DNA of 64,000 bases from Pseudoflavonifractor gallinarum (GTDB taxonomy: Bacteria; Bacillota; Clostridia; Oscillospirales; Oscillospiraceae). Shown here in pieces: positions 8,206-17,359 of the stretch. The stretch covers positions 62,001-126,000 of the forward strand of contig NZ_JADCKF010000011.1 of the NCBI RefSeq assembly GCF_014982855.1, given 5' to 3'. Under the pieces are notes generated by a model. It was not told the origin of the DNA, made no database searches, and was given only the letters and a program-made list of their open reading frames with translations. Both the position numbers and the translations under genes were made by a program. Position 1 is the first letter of the stretch; each line of letters opens with the position of its first letter.

Positions 8206-8696
8206 GGGGAAATCTCATTCTCATCGGCATGATGGGCTGCGGCAAGTCCACCGTGGGGGGGCTTCTGGCCCGCCGCCTGGGGTGGGAGCTGGCCGACACT
8301 GATTCCCTCATCGAGGCCCGGGAGGGCTGCTCCATCCCCGCACTCTTCGCGCAGCGGGGGGAGGGGTATTTCCGGGACTGTGAGCGGCAGGTGTCTGAGG
8401 AGCTCTCCCGCCGGACGGGACTGGTCATCGCCTGCGGCGGCGGCCTCCCCCTGCGGGAGGACTGCATCGGTCCCCTCCGGGAGAGCGGAACGATCATCTT
8501 CCTCCACCGTCCCCCCGAGGAGATCTACGACAAGGTATCCATGGCCGGCCGGCCCCTGGGACAGCAGGGGCGGGAGGCCTTTCTGGCGCGCTACGCACAG
8601 CGGGAGCCGGTCTATCAGGCCTGCGCCCACCACCAGGTGGAGGTACAGGCCACCCCGGAGGAGACGGCGGCGCGCATTCTGGAGGTGCTCACATGA
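8202..8696 (+). CDS. aroK: Shikimate kinase
   Basis: Phosphorylates shikimate with ATP. A Walker A loop (GMMGCGKST) begins at residue 9, followed by the DTDSLIE substrate motif, the GEGYFRDCE segment and CGGG(LPLR) typical of AroK/AroL. At 164 aa the length is normal. Start and stop overlap pheA and aroQ by 4 nt each, so three genes are coupled. Confidence 0.95.
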   Translation: MRGNLILIGMMGCGKSTVGGLLARRLGWELADTDSLIEAREGCSIPALFAQRGEGYFRDCERQVSEELSRRTGLVIACGGGLPLREDCIGPLRESGTIIFLHRPPEEIYDKVSMAGRPLGQQGREAFLARYAQREPVYQACAHHQVEVQATPEETAARILEVLT

Positions 8697-9145
8697 AATT
8701 TCTCATCATCAACGGACCCAACCTGAACCTGCTGGGCAAGCGGGAGCCGGGCATCTATGGGGAGAACAGCTATGAGAGCCTGTGCCGGCGGCTGGAGGAA
8801 TTTGCCGCCGCCCACGGCTCCACCGCCGTGTGCTTCCAGTCCAACCACGAGGGGGCCATCATCGACGCCATCCAGGCCGCCGACGGGGTCTATGACGCCA
8901 TCGTGATGAACCCGGGGGCCTTCACCCACTACTCCATCGCCATCCTGGACGCCCTCAAGGCGGTGAGCGTGCCCTGTGTGGAGGTCCATATCTCCAACAT
9001 CCACCAGCGGGAGGAGTTCCGGCACAAGAGTGTCACCGCCCCCGCCTGTGTGGGCCAGATCTGCGGCCTGGGCCTCTATGGCTACGAGGCCGCCCTGTCC
9101 TACTTTCTCTCGAGAGAGAAAGTAGGCAAAGAGAGCTTTCAATAA
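8693..9145 (+). CDS. aroQ: 3-dehydroquinate dehydratase, type II
   Basis: Dehydrates 3-dehydroquinate to 3-dehydroshikimate. The type II dodecameric fold is shown by NGPNLNLLGKREPGIYG (catalytic Tyr), NPGAFTHYS and EVHISNIHQREEFRHKS. The tail (SREKVGKESFQ) is slightly longer than usual. It replaces the type I AroD enzyme, which is not needed here. It is the seventh gene of the operon and overlaps aroK by 4 nt. Confidence 0.95.
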   Translation: MKFLIINGPNLNLLGKREPGIYGENSYESLCRRLEEFAAAHGSTAVCFQSNHEGAIIDAIQAADGVYDAIVMNPGAFTHYSIAILDALKAVSVPCVEVHISNIHQREEFRHKSVTAPACVGQICGLGLYGYEAALSYFLSREKVGKESFQ

Positions 9146-9206
9146 AAGTCTGGCGTGGCTGGAGCAGAAGAGCGCCCAAGCCATTTTCAAGAAAGGAGAC
9201 GCAGCC

Positions 9207-10076
9207 ATGGAAGTCACGCTGCACAATACGACTCAAAAACTCTGTGTCATCGGGGACCCGGTGCTCCATTCCAAGTCCCCCCTGATCCAGAACACCATGC
9301 TGCGTGCCCTGGGACTGGACTATATCTATCTCTGCCAGCCGGTCCCCCGGGGCAGGGCAGGGGAGTGGCTCAAATGTGCCGCCTTCGCGGGCTACGCGGG
9401 CTTCAACGCCACCATGCCCCACAAGGAGGAGCTCCTTCCCCTCATGGACGAGCTGGACGAGGACGCCCGGATGTACGGCGCCGTGAACACCGTGTGTATC
9501 CGGGATGGGAAGTACTATGGCTTCAACACCGACGGCAAGGGCTTTCTGGCCTCCCTCCGCCACGCGGGGGTGAACACGGCCGGACAGCGGGTGCTGGTGC
9601 TGGGGGCGGGAGGCGCCGCCAAGGCGGTGGCCCCCAAGCTCTGCCAGGAGGGAGCGGCCCGGGCCGTCTATGTGGCCAACCGCACGGCGGAGAAGGCCCG
9701 GGCCCTGTGCGCCCCCTGGGGGGAGCGGATGATCCCCGCGGATTTCCGCCCGGAGACCCTGGCCGAGCTGGCCGCCCAGTGCTCCCTGGTGGTCAACTGC
9801 ACCAATCTGGGCATGGAGGGGACGACGGGACAGTTTGCCGACTTCTCCTTCCTGGACGCCCTGCCAGCCGGAGCGGCGGTGTGCGACCTTATCTATGCCC
9901 CCGCCGAGACCGAGCTTCTCCGGCAGGCGCGGATGCGGGGCTTCACAGCCCTCAACGGCCTGGGCATGCTCATCTGGCAGGCGGTCTTCGCCCTGGAGCA
10001 CTTCACCCGTACCTCCATCGACGGGGCGGCCATGCTCCCCCTGGTGGAGGAGGCGCTGAAGGCACAGAGCAGGTGA
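9207..10076 (+). CDS. aroE: Shikimate dehydrogenase
   Basis: NADPH-dependent reduction of 3-dehydroshikimate to shikimate. The shikimate-binding SKSPLIQN, the catalytic-lysine loop NATMPHKEELL and the Rossmann motif VLGAGGAAKAV are present. ATG 9207 follows AAGAAAGGAG. The gene is the last of the operon; a terminator begins 14 nt after the stop. With it the operon covers every step from PEP plus erythrose 4-phosphate to chorismate, then to phenylpyruvate. Confidence 0.95.
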   Translation: MEVTLHNTTQKLCVIGDPVLHSKSPLIQNTMLRALGLDYIYLCQPVPRGRAGEWLKCAAFAGYAGFNATMPHKEELLPLMDELDEDARMYGAVNTVCIRDGKYYGFNTDGKGFLASLRHAGVNTAGQRVLVLGAGGAAKAVAPKLCQEGAARAVYVANRTAEKARALCAPWGERMIPADFRPETLAELAAQCSLVVNCTNLGMEGTTGQFADFSFLDALPAGAAVCDLIYAPAETELLRQARMRGFTALNGLGMLIWQAVFALEHFTRTSIDGAAMLPLVEEALKAQSR

Positions 10077-10089
10077 TCCCGATGGAACA

Positions 10090-10122
10090 GGGACGGAATG
10101 GAAGGGCGGTTCCGTCCCTTTT
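10090..10122 (+). terminator. Terminator of the aro operon
   Basis: A 9-bp stem, GGGACGGAA (10090-10098) with TTCCGTCCC (10110-10118), followed by TTTT. Confidence 0.8.
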
Positions 10123-10199
10123 GCGAAGCTGCACAAAGGAAAGGGGCGGGATGCGCCCCGGAATCGGCGAAAAGCGGACGAAAAAAATCAAAAAACCTC

Positions 10200-10228
10200 T
10201 TGACTTCCGGCACAGTATCCAGTACAAT
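10200..10228 (+). promoter_or_regulatory. Promoter of the S10 ribosomal protein operon
   Basis: TTGACT at 10200-10205, a 17-bp spacer and TACAAT at 10223-10228, preceded by an A-rich upstream stretch as expected of a strong promoter. Confidence 0.85.
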
Positions 10229-10234
10229 AATAGG

Positions 10235-10502
10235 GCGCCTGTGAAAAGGCGCACTGCGATGATGCGGGAGATTGCGGCGTGAGCCGGTAACTTCCGCGGA
10301 GTATGTCCGAGCGAATCGGGCGGCTGAGAAGGTTCCGTACACGGCGTATATCGCTGTGCAGGGACGAAACCGGCTGCTGTTGCGCCGGTTTTCTTCGTGT
10401 CACAGAATGATACGCACGGAAACGTGTACAGAAGATTCTCACCGTACGAAGCGTGCACGGAATACAGAACGTCACTTCGTATGTTTAAGGAGGAAAAACA
10501 CC
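10235..10502 (+). promoter_or_regulatory. Long structured leader of the S10 operon
   Basis: About 270 nt of untranslated leader. It holds a GCGCC/GGCGC hairpin at its very start (10233-10252). A terminator-like hairpin follows at 10367-10395 (AAACCGGC with GCCGGTTT, then TTCTTC), and a TACGAAG/CTTCGTA hairpin (10445-10481) just before the AAGGAGG of rpsJ. Autogenous control by a ribosomal protein, as L4 does in enterobacteria, is plausible, but the sequence is not one I can match to a named leader family. Confidence 0.55.
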
Positions 10503-10817
10503 ATGGCAGCTCAGAAAGAAATGATCCGCATCCGCCTGAAGGCCTACGACCATCAGCTCATCGACCAGAGCGCTGAGAAGATCGTGGAGACCGCCAAGCG
10601 CACCGGCGCTTCCGTGTCCGGCCCCATCCCCCTGCCCACCAAGAAAGAGGTCGTGACCATCCTGCGCGCCGTCCACAAGTACAAGGACAGCCGTGAGCAG
10701 TTCGAGCGCCGCACCCACAAGCGCCTCATCGACATCCTGAAGCCCTCTCCCAAGACCGTTGAGGCTCTGATGTCCCTAGAGCTCCCCGCCGGCGTCGAGA
10801 TCGAGATCAAGCTGTAA
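10503..10817 (+). CDS. rpsJ: 30S ribosomal protein S10
   Basis: First gene of the S10 operon. The 104-residue protein ([20 protein letters not shown]) is the full S10 fold with the conserved [16 protein letters not shown] loop; S10 also acts as NusE in antitermination. ATG 10503 has AAGGAGG 9 nt upstream; the longer frame running back into the leader is rejected. A 145-nt gap separates it from rplC. Confidence 0.97.
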   Translation: MAAQKEMIRIRLKAYDHQLIDQSAEKIVETAKRTGASVSGPIPLPTKKEVVTILRAVHKYKDSREQFERRTHKRLIDILKPSPKTVEALMSLELPAGVEIEIKL

Positions 10818-10858
10818 GCAAAGCAGCAAACCTCAAACCGGCAACCAAATGTGTTGAA

Positions 10859-10891
10859 CCCGCTGTCCATCGCGTTTTTGAGATGGACGGG
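10859..10891 (+). other. Hairpin between rpsJ and rplC
   Basis: GTCCATC (10865-10871) pairs with GATGGAC (10882-10888), extended by CCC/GGG (10859-10861 with 10889-10891). The loop contains TTTTT rather than the 3' flank, so it is not a standard terminator. A second small stem, GAGCA/TGCTC, lies near 10903-10924. It could set mRNA processing or rplC translation. Confidence 0.5.
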
Positions 10892-10962
10892 TCAAGTTGG
10901 CCGAGCAATGAGAGTCCAATGCTCAACTCGCCCAACCAATAACCTTATAAGGAGGAAAAAAC

Positions 10963-11688
10963 ATGGAAAAGGCCATCATCGGTAAGAAGGTCGGCATGAC
11001 GCAGATCTTCGACGCCGAAGGCAAGGTCATCCCGGTCACCGTCATCGAGGCGGGCCCCTGCACCGTCGTGCAGAAGAAGACCGAGGAGAAGGACGGCTAC
11101 ACTGCTGTTCAGCTCGGCTACGAGGACGTGGCGGAGCGCAAGCTCACCAAGCCCGAGCTGGGTCACATCAAGAAGGCTGGCGTCGCCCCCAAGAAGGTCC
11201 TGAAGGAGTTCAAGCTCGACAAGGCCGCTGAGATGAACGTGGGCGATGAGGTGAAGGTCGACGTGTTCGCCGAGGGCGACCGCGTGGATGTCACCGGCAT
11301 CAGCAAAGGTAAGGGCTACGCCGGCGTGATCAAGCGCCACGGCGCCCATCGTCTGAAGGAAACCCACGGTACCGGCCCTGTGCACCGTCACGCCGGCTCC
11401 ATGGGCCCCGCCACCGATCCTTCCCGTATCTTCAAGGGCAAGATCGGCGCCGGCCACATGGGCTGCGAGCAGGTCACCGTGATGAACCTGGATGTCATCA
11501 AGGTCGACTCCGAGCTGGGCATCATCGCGGTCCGCGGCGCCATCCCCGGCCCCAAGGGCGGCGTTGTGTACCTGCGTAACAGCGTCATCAACGTCAAGGA
11601 GAAGGGCGCTGCTGCTGGCATCAGCAACAACCCGCAGAAGGCTTCCGCCCGCGTCAATCCCCAGAAGGCGTCTGCGCGTAACCGCTAA
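10963..11688 (+). CDS. rplC: 50S ribosomal protein L3
   Basis: Binds 23S rRNA near the peptidyl-transferase centre. It begins [20 protein letters not shown] and has the conserved [20 protein letters not shown] and [10 protein letters not shown] segments. At 241 aa it is longer than the usual ~210: the tail ends in two copies of NPQKASAR written with different codons. AAGGAGG precedes the ATG. Confidence 0.97.
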   Translation: MEKAIIGKKVGMTQIFDAEGKVIPVTVIEAGPCTVVQKKTEEKDGYTAVQLGYEDVAERKLTKPELGHIKKAGVAPKKVLKEFKLDKAAEMNVGDEVKVDVFAEGDRVDVTGISKGKGYAGVIKRHGAHRLKETHGTGPVHRHAGSMGPATDPSRIFKGKIGAGHMGCEQVTVMNLDVIKVDSELGIIAVRGAIPGPKGGVVYLRNSVINVKEKGAAAGISNNPQKASARVNPQKASARNR

Positions 11689-11705
11689 GAAAGGAGAGAA
11701 ACCAA

Positions 11706-12329
11706 ATGCCTAAGGCAACTGTTGTTAACATGACCGGCACGAAGGTCGGCGAAGTGGAGCTCTCCGACGCCATCTTCGGAATCGAGCCCAACGAGGTCGT
11801 TGTCCACGAGGTCGTCAAGAACCACCTGGCCAACTGCCGTCAGGGCACCCAGTCCGCTCTGACCCGCGCCGAGGTCTCCGGCGGCGGCATCAAGCCCTGG
11901 CGTCAGAAGGGCACCGGCCGCGCCCGTCAGGGCTCTACCCGTGCTCCCCAGTGGACCCACGGCGGTATCGTCTTCGCTCCCAAGCCCCGCGATTACAGCT
12001 ATGCGCTGAACAAGAAGGTTAAGCGTCTGGCTCTGAAGTCCGTCCTCTCCGCCAAGGCCGCTGAGGGCAACGTCATCGTGGTCGACGGCCTGGAGCTGGG
12101 CGAGATCAAGACCAAGGCCATGGTCAACTTCCTGAACGCCGTTGAGGCGGGCAAGAAGTCCGTGGTCGTGACCAACGAGGTCAACGAGAACGTGGTCAAG
12201 TCCGCCCGGAACATCCCCGGCGTGACCACCACCACCGCTAAGATCCTGAGCGTTTACGACATCGTGAACGCCGACAAGTTCATTGTCGACAAGGCCGCCC
12301 TGGCCGTCATCGAGGAGGTGTTCGCGTAA
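11706..12329 (+). CDS. rplD: 50S ribosomal protein L4
   Basis: Assembly protein lining the exit tunnel. The loop [19 protein letters not shown] that reaches into the tunnel is intact, and the C-terminal half has the LVVTNEVN-like ([20 protein letters not shown]) region. 207 aa, normal length. In other bacteria L4 represses the S10 operon through its leader, so it is the first candidate regulator of the leader upstream of rpsJ. Its stop overlaps the rplW start by 1 nt. Confidence 0.97.
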   Translation: MPKATVVNMTGTKVGEVELSDAIFGIEPNEVVVHEVVKNHLANCRQGTQSALTRAEVSGGGIKPWRQKGTGRARQGSTRAPQWTHGGIVFAPKPRDYSYALNKKVKRLALKSVLSAKAAEGNVIVVDGLELGEIKTKAMVNFLNAVEAGKKSVVVTNEVNENVVKSARNIPGVTTTTAKILSVYDIVNADKFIVDKAALAVIEEVFA

Positions 12330-12628
12330 TGGCTACCGTCGCTTATGATATCATCAAGCGTCCCATCATCACTGAGAAGTCCGCTTCTCTGTTCGAGATG
12401 AAGAAGTACACCTTTGAGGTGGCCAAGGACGCCAACAAGATCGAGATCGCCAAGGCTGTGGAGGAGATCTTCGGCGTGAAGGTCGCCAAGGTCAACACCA
12501 TCAACATGGATGGTAAGGCCAAGCGCACCGGCCGCTTCCCCGCTGGCCGCCGTCCTTCCTATAAGAAGGCCATTGTCACCCTCACCGAGGACTCCAAGAC
12601 CATCGAGTTCTTCGAGGGCATGGTGTAA
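12329..12628 (+). CDS. rplW: 50S ribosomal protein L23
   Basis: A 99-residue L23 with the [15 protein letters not shown] start and the [18 protein letters not shown] helix. It sits at the tunnel exit and docks trigger factor and SRP. The start overlaps the last base of rplD (TAATG). Followed 14 nt later by rplB with an AAGGAGG site. Confidence 0.97.
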   Translation: MATVAYDIIKRPIITEKSASLFEMKKYTFEVAKDANKIEIAKAVEEIFGVKVAKVNTINMDGKAKRTGRFPAGRRPSYKKAIVTLTEDSKTIEFFEGMV

Positions 12629-12642
12629 GGAGGTAATGAAAC

Positions 12643-13476
12643 ATGGCTATTAAGACGTTCAAGCCCACTACCCCCTCCCGCCGTCACATGACTGTGTCCG
12701 CCTTCGAGGGGATCGACAAGAAGGCTAAGCCCGAGCGCAGCCTGACCGAGGTTCTGAAGAAGAACGCCGGCCGCAACAGCTACGGCCGCATCACCGTCCG
12801 TCATCGCGGCGGCGGCAACAAGAAGAAGTACCGCATCATCGACTTCAAGCGCGACAAGCAGGGCTCCGCTACCGTGCTGCGCCTGGAGTACGATCCCAAC
12901 CGCTCCGCCAACATCGCCCTCATCCAGTATGAGGACGGCGAGAAGCGCTATATCCTGGCTACCGTCGGCATGAAGGCTGGCCACATCATCATGACCGGTC
13001 CCGACGCCGACATCCTGCCCGGCAACTGCCTGCCCATCGCCAACATCCCCCTGGGCACCCTGATCCACAACATCGAGCTGTATCCCGGCAAGGGCGGCCA
13101 GCTGGTCCGCGCCGCTGGTGAGTTCGCTCAGCTGATGGCCAAGGAGAACGGCATGGCTCAGGTCCGTCTGCCCTCCGGCGAGGTGCGCTATATCCGTCCC
13201 GAGTGCCTGGCCACCATCGGCCAGATCGGCAACATCGAGCACGAGAACATCCAGATCGGTAAGGCCGGCCGCAAGCGTCACATGGGCTGGCGTCCCACCG
13301 TTCGCGGTTCCGTCATGAACCCCAATGACCACCCCCACGGCGGCGGTGAGGGCAAGAGCCCCGTCGGCCGTCCCGGCCCTGTCACTCCTTGGGGCAAGCC
13401 TGCTCTGGGTTACAAGACCCGCAAGCTGAAGAACCGCACGGAGAAGTTCATCGTCAAGCACCGCAACGCGAAGTAA
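12643..13476 (+). CDS. rplB: 50S ribosomal protein L2
   Basis: Large primary rRNA-binding protein needed for subunit association and peptidyl transfer. 277 aa, normal. Signatures are [20 protein letters not shown] near the N-terminus and the [17 protein letters not shown]-type end, here [15 protein letters not shown]. In the standard S10 operon order. Confidence 0.98.
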   Translation: MAIKTFKPTTPSRRHMTVSAFEGIDKKAKPERSLTEVLKKNAGRNSYGRITVRHRGGGNKKKYRIIDFKRDKQGSATVLRLEYDPNRSANIALIQYEDGEKRYILATVGMKAGHIIMTGPDADILPGNCLPIANIPLGTLIHNIELYPGKGGQLVRAAGEFAQLMAKENGMAQVRLPSGEVRYIRPECLATIGQIGNIEHENIQIGKAGRKRHMGWRPTVRGSVMNPNDHPHGGGEGKSPVGRPGPVTPWGKPALGYKTRKLKNRTEKFIVKHRNAK

Positions 13477-13490
13477 GGAGGCAGTAAAAG

Positions 13491-13763
13491 ATGAGCAGAA
13501 GTATCAAGAAAGGCCCCTTTTGCGCCCCCGAGCTGCTGAAGCGGGTCGATGAAATGAACCAGACCGGCGAGAAGAAGGTCCTCAAGACCTGGAGCCGCGC
13601 CTCCACCATCTTCCCCGCCTTCGTGGGTCACACCTTCGCCGTCCATGACGGCCGCAAGCATGTGCCCGTCTACGTGACCGAGGACATGGTGGGTCACAAG
13701 CTGGGCGAGTTCGCCCCCACCCGTACCTTCAAGGGCCACGCTGGCAGCAAGACCGGTAAGTAA
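13491..13763 (+). CDS. rpsS: 30S ribosomal protein S19
   Basis: 90-residue S19 ([19 protein letters not shown]) with the [18 protein letters not shown] core and [16 protein letters not shown] end. Located in the head of the small subunit with S13. AAGGAGG precedes the start. Confidence 0.97.
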   Translation: MSRSIKKGPFCAPELLKRVDEMNQTGEKKVLKTWSRASTIFPAFVGHTFAVHDGRKHVPVYVTEDMVGHKLGEFAPTRTFKGHAGSKTGK

Positions 13764-13775
13764 GGAGGAGAGAAC

Positions 13776-14108
13776 ATGGAAGCGAAAGCTGTTTTGAAGT
13801 ATGCCCGCATCTCTCCCCGCAAGGTCCAGATCGTCTGCGATCTGATCCGCGGCAAGAGTGTGGCTGAGGCCACCGCCATCCTGATGGCCACCCCCAAGGC
13901 CGCCTCCGAGCTGATGCTCAAGGTGCTCAAGAGCGCCGCGGCCAACGCTGAGAACAATCACCAGATGGACCCTGAGAAGCTCTACGTGTCCACCACCTAC
14001 GCCGCCCCCGGTCCCATCATCAAGCGGATCATGCCCCGTGCTCAGGGCCGTGCGTACCGGATCAACAAGCGCACTTCTCACATCACCATCGCGGTGAGCG
14101 AGCGCTAA
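13776..14108 (+). CDS. rplV: 50S ribosomal protein L22
   Basis: 110-residue L22, exit-tunnel protein that touches all domains of 23S r[23 protein letters not shown] and the [19 protein letters not shown] beta-hairpin are conserved. Only 12 nt after rpsS. Confidence 0.97.
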   Translation: MEAKAVLKYARISPRKVQIVCDLIRGKSVAEATAILMATPKAASELMLKVLKSAAANAENNHQMDPEKLYVSTTYAAPGPIIKRIMPRAQGRAYRINKRTSHITIAVSER

Positions 14109-14123
14109 GGGAGGAGGAACAAA

Positions 14124-14963
14124 ATGGGACAGAAAGTCAATCCCCACGGCCTGCGCGTGGGTGTCATTAAGGATTGGGACTCCCGCTGGTACGCCCGCAA
14201 CGAGAAGGTCGGCGACCTGCTGGTCGAGGACAAGAAGATCCGCGATTACCTGAAGAAGACCCTGTACGGCGCTGGTATCCCCAAGATCGAGATCGAGCGC
14301 GACAACGCCAAGGTCCGCATCTACCTGCACTGCGCCCGCCCCGGCGTGGTCATCGGTAAGGGCGGCGCCGACATCGAGCGCCTGCGCCTGACCCTCGAGA
14401 AGATGATCGGCAAGTCCGTTGCCCTGAACATCGTCGAGGTCAAGAACCCCGACATGAACGCTCAGCTGGTGGCCGAGAACATCGCTCAGCAGCTGGAGAA
14501 GCGCATCGGCTTCCGCCGTGCGATGAAGAACGCCATGGGCCGCGCGATGCGCATGGGCGCCCGCGGCATCAAGACCTGCTGCTCCGGCCGTCTGGGCGGC
14601 GCTGAGATCGCCCGCACCGAACACTATCACGATGGCACCATCCCCCTGCAGACCCTGCGCGCCGACATCGACTACGGCTTCGCTGAGGCTGCCACCACCT
14701 ACGGCCGCATCGGCGTGAAGGTGTGGATCTACAAGGGCGAGGTGCTCACCCAGAGCCTGCGGACCACCCCCCGCACCCTGGACACCAAGAATTTCAAGGA
14801 GCGCTCTGACCGTCCCCGCCGCGATCGTCGCGACGGCGACCGCAAGGGCGGCTTCAACCGCCAGGGCGGTTTCAACCGCAACAACGGCGGCCGTCCCCAG
14901 GGCGGTTTCCGTCAGGGCGGCGCTCGTCCCGCCAACACTGCTAAGGAAGGAGGCTCCAACTAA
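14124..14963 (+). CDS. rpsC: 30S ribosomal protein S3 with long Gly/Arg/Asn-rich tail
   Basis: The KH-domain core is standard ([36 protein letters not shown]; the IDYGFAEA region). The protein is 279 aa against about 210-235 in most bacteria. The extra C-terminus, from about residue 225, is a low-complexity RGG-like segment with repeats such as [15 protein letters not shown] and [12 protein letters not shown]. Such basic tails bind RNA in other proteins; the role here is unknown. The stop overlaps the rplP ATG by 1 nt, so the tail is part of the real frame. Confidence 0.97.
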   Translation: MGQKVNPHGLRVGVIKDWDSRWYARNEKVGDLLVEDKKIRDYLKKTLYGAGIPKIEIERDNAKVRIYLHCARPGVVIGKGGADIERLRLTLEKMIGKSVALNIVEVKNPDMNAQLVAENIAQQLEKRIGFRRAMKNAMGRAMRMGARGIKTCCSGRLGGAEIARTEHYHDGTIPLQTLRADIDYGFAEAATTYGRIGVKVWIYKGEVLTQSLRTTPRTLDTKNFKERSDRPRRDRRDGDRKGGFNRQGGFNRNNGGRPQGGFRQGGARPANTAKEGGSN

Positions 14964-15397
14964 TGCTGCTGCCTAAGAGAGTGAAATACCGCCGCGTGCA
15001 TCGCGGACGCATGAAGGGCAAGGCCCTCAAGGGCAACACCGTCACTTACGGTGATTGGGGCCTCCAGGCCACCGAGCCCTGCTGGATCACCAGCAACCAG
15101 ATCGAGGCCGCCCGTGTGGCCATGACCCGTCACACCAAGCGTGGCGGTAAGGTCTGGATCAAGATCTTCCCCGACAAGCCCATTACCGAGAAGCCTGCCG
15201 AGACCCGCATGGGTTCCGGTAAGGGCTCTCCCGAGTACTGGGTGGCCGTGGTCAAGCCCGGCCGCGTGATGTTCGAGATCGCCGGCGTTTCCGAGGAAGT
15301 CGCCCGCGAGGCCCTGCGTCTTGCTTCTCACAAGCTGCCCGTCAAGTGCAAGATTGTGAAGAAGGAGACCGCCGAGACCGAGAATGGTGGTGAATAA
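14963..15397 (+). CDS. rplP: 50S ribosomal protein L16
   Basis: 144 aa, [20 protein letters not shown] start and [22 protein letters not shown] core. L16 organises the A-site tRNA elbow region. It overlaps both neighbours by single bases. Confidence 0.97.
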   Translation: MLLPKRVKYRRVHRGRMKGKALKGNTVTYGDWGLQATEPCWITSNQIEAARVAMTRHTKRGGKVWIKIFPDKPITEKPAETRMGSGKGSPEYWVAVVKPGRVMFEIAGVSEEVAREALRLASHKLPVKCKIVKKETAETENGGE

Positions 15398-15597
15398 TGA
15401 TGAAGGCAAATGAAGTCCGCAAGATGAACGCCGAGGAGCTCAACTCCAAGCTGGGCGACCTGAAGAAGGACCTGTTCCAGCTCCGTCTTCAGCATGCCAC
15501 CAATCAGCTCGAGAATCCCGCCAAGATCGCCGAGGTCAAGAAGGATATTGCCCGAGTCAAGACCATCCTGCGCGAGCTGCAGCTCGCTGGCCGATAA
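15397..15597 (+). CDS. rpmC: 50S ribosomal protein L29
   Basis: Two-helix 66-residue protein at the tunnel exit ([33 protein letters not shown]). Two tandem ATGs (15397 and 15400) are possible starts; the first overlaps the rplP stop. Confidence 0.96.
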   Translation: MMKANEVRKMNAEELNSKLGDLKKDLFQLRLQHATNQLENPAKIAEVKKDIARVKTILRELQLAGR

Positions 15598-15620
15598 CAG
15601 TAAGAAGGAGGAAATAGATC

Positions 15621-15881
15621 ATGGAAAACAGAACTTCTTCCCGTAAGACCAGAGTCGGCCTGGTGGTCTCTGACAAGATGGACAAGACCGTTGTGGTGGC
15701 CATCGCCGACCGTGTGGCCCATCCTCTCTACAAGAAGATCGTAAAGCGGACCTACAAGCTCAAGGCCCATGACGAGCAGAATTCCTGCGGCGTGGGCGAC
15801 CGCGTCCGCGTTATGGAGACCCGCCCCCTGTCCAAGGACAAGCGTTGGCGCGTCGTTGAGATCATCGAGAAGGCGAAGTAA
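15621..15881 (+). CDS. rpsQ: 30S ribosomal protein S17
   Basis: 86-residue OB-fold S17, with [20 protein letters not shown] and the [20 protein letters not shown] motif. AAGGAGG upstream. End of the S10-type block and start of the spc-type block. Confidence 0.97.
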   Translation: MENRTSSRKTRVGLVVSDKMDKTVVVAIADRVAHPLYKKIVKRTYKLKAHDEQNSCGVGDRVRVMETRPLSKDKRWRVVEIIEKAK

Positions 15882-15893
15882 GGAGGTGCCGGA

Positions 15894-16262
15894 ATGATTC
15901 AGCAGGAAAGCTATCTGAAGGTCGCCGACAACACCGGCGCCAAGGAGATCAAGACCATCCGCGTGCTGGGCGGTTCCAAGCGCAAGTACGGCAACATCGG
16001 CGACGTCGTTGTTGCTTCCGTGCGCAAGGCCCAGCCCGGCGGCACCGTGAAGAAGGGCGAGGTCGTCAAGGCCGTCATCGTCCGTTCCGTCAAGGGTGTC
16101 CGCCGCAGCGACGGCAGCTATGTCCGTTTTGACGACAACGCCGCCGTCCTCATCAAGGAGGACAAGAACCCCAAGGGTACCCGTATCTTTGGGCCCGTGG
16201 CCCGCGAGCTGCGCGACAAGGATTACATGAAGATCCTGTCCCTGGCTCCCGAAGTGCTGTAA
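15894..16262 (+). CDS. rplN: 50S ribosomal protein L14
   Basis: 122 aa, normal. [19 protein letters not shown] start and the [20 protein letters not shown] end are diagnostic. L14 forms an intersubunit bridge and is the docking site of RsfS. Confidence 0.98.
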   Translation: MIQQESYLKVADNTGAKEIKTIRVLGGSKRKYGNIGDVVVASVRKAQPGGTVKKGEVVKAVIVRSVKGVRRSDGSYVRFDDNAAVLIKEDKNPKGTRIFGPVARELRDKDYMKILSLAPEVL

Positions 16263-16278
16263 GGGGGTAGGAGATAAC

Positions 16279-16593
16279 ATGAACAAGATGAGCATCAAGA
16301 AAGACGACCTGGTCGTCGTCCTGTCCGGCAAGGACAAGGGCAAGCAGGGCAAGATCCTCTCCGTCCTGCCCAAGGAGAGCAAGGTCATCGTGGAGGGCGT
16401 CAACGTCGCCACCCGTCACACCAAGCCCCGCAAGCAGGGCGAGCAGGGCGGCATCGTCAAGCGCGAGGCCCCCATCTACGCCTGCAAGGTGCAGAAGGTC
16501 TGCCCCAAGTGCAACAAGCCCACCCGCATCGGCCACAAGGTCGAGGGTGACAAGAAGGTCCGCATCTGCAAGAAGTGCGGCGCCGAGATCTAA
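16279..16593 (+). CDS. rplX: 50S ribosomal protein L24
   Basis: KOW-domain assembly initiator ([20 protein letters not shown]). The C-terminal third contains [11 protein letters not shown] and CKKCGAEI, a CxxC pair like the zinc ribbon of Gram-positive L24 proteins. 104 aa. Confidence 0.97.
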   Translation: MNKMSIKKDDLVVVLSGKDKGKQGKILSVLPKESKVIVEGVNVATRHTKPRKQGEQGGIVKREAPIYACKVQKVCPKCNKPTRIGHKVEGDKKVRICKKCGAEI

Positions 16594-16610
16594 GAGAGGA
16601 GGAGTCAACT

Positions 16611-17159
16611 ATGGCTAACATGCCCAACCTGAAGAAGAAGTACCAGGAAGAAGTCGCTCCTGCTCTCATGCAGAAGTTCGGCTACAAGTCCGTCATGCAG
16701 ATCCCCAAGCTGGACAAGATCGTGGTCAACTGCGGCTGCGGTGAGGCCCGCGACAACGCCAAGGTCCTCGAGGCCGTGGTGGGCGATCTGACCAAGATCA
16801 CCGGCCAGAAGGCCATCGTGACCAAGGCCAAGAAGTCCGTCGCTAACTTCAAGCTGCGCGAGGGTATGCCCATCGGCGCCAAGGTCACCCTGCGCGGCGA
16901 CCGTATGTGGGAGTTCGTGGACCGCCTGTTCAACGTGGCCCTGCCCCGCGTGCGTGACTTCCGCGGCATCAACGGCAACGCTTTCGATGGCCGCGGCAAC
17001 TTTGCCCTGGGCATCAAGGAGCAGCTGATCTTCCCCGAGATCGAGTACGACAAGATCGACAAGATCCGCGGCATGGACATCGTGTTCTGCACCACCGCTC
17101 AGACTGATGAAGAGGCCAAGGAGCTGCTGACCCTGATCGGCGCGCCCTTCGCCCGCTAA
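16611..17159 (+). CDS. rplE: 50S ribosomal protein L5
   Basis: Binds 5S rRNA and the P-site tRNA. 182 aa from ATG 16611, which has GAGAGGAGGAG upstream; the earlier in-frame codons overlap rplX and are rejected. [18 protein letters not shown] and the [20 protein letters not shown] end are conserved. In E. coli the L5 start region is where S8 represses the spc operon; that site is not obvious here, and a structured element instead precedes rpsH. Confidence 0.96.
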   Translation: MANMPNLKKKYQEEVAPALMQKFGYKSVMQIPKLDKIVVNCGCGEARDNAKVLEAVVGDLTKITGQKAIVTKAKKSVANFKLREGMPIGAKVTLRGDRMWEFVDRLFNVALPRVRDFRGINGNAFDGRGNFALGIKEQLIFPEIEYDKIDKIRGMDIVFCTTAQTDEEAKELLTLIGAPFAR

Positions 17160-17173
17160 GGAGGAGAACGTTA

Positions 17174-17359
17174 ATGGCTAAGAAGTCTATGATCCTGAAG
17201 CAGCAGGCGGAGCCCAAGTTCTCCACCCGCCGCTACAACCGCTGCAAGATCTGCGGCCGCCCCCACGCCTACCTGCGTGACTACGGCATCTGCCGTATCT
17301 GCTTCCGCGAGCTGGCCTACAAGGGTCAGATCCCCGGCGTGAAGAAGGCCTCCTGGTAA
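17174..17359 (+). CDS. rpsZ: 30S ribosomal protein S14, zinc-binding type
   Basis: 61 aa with four cysteines ([20 protein letters not shown]), the C+ (zinc) form of S14 typical of Firmicutes. AAGGAGG 10 nt upstream. The normally short rpsZ-rpsH junction is here opened to 431 nt. Confidence 0.97.
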   Translation: MAKKSMILKQQAEPKFSTRRYNRCKICGRPHAYLRDYGICRICFRELAYKGQIPGVKKASW

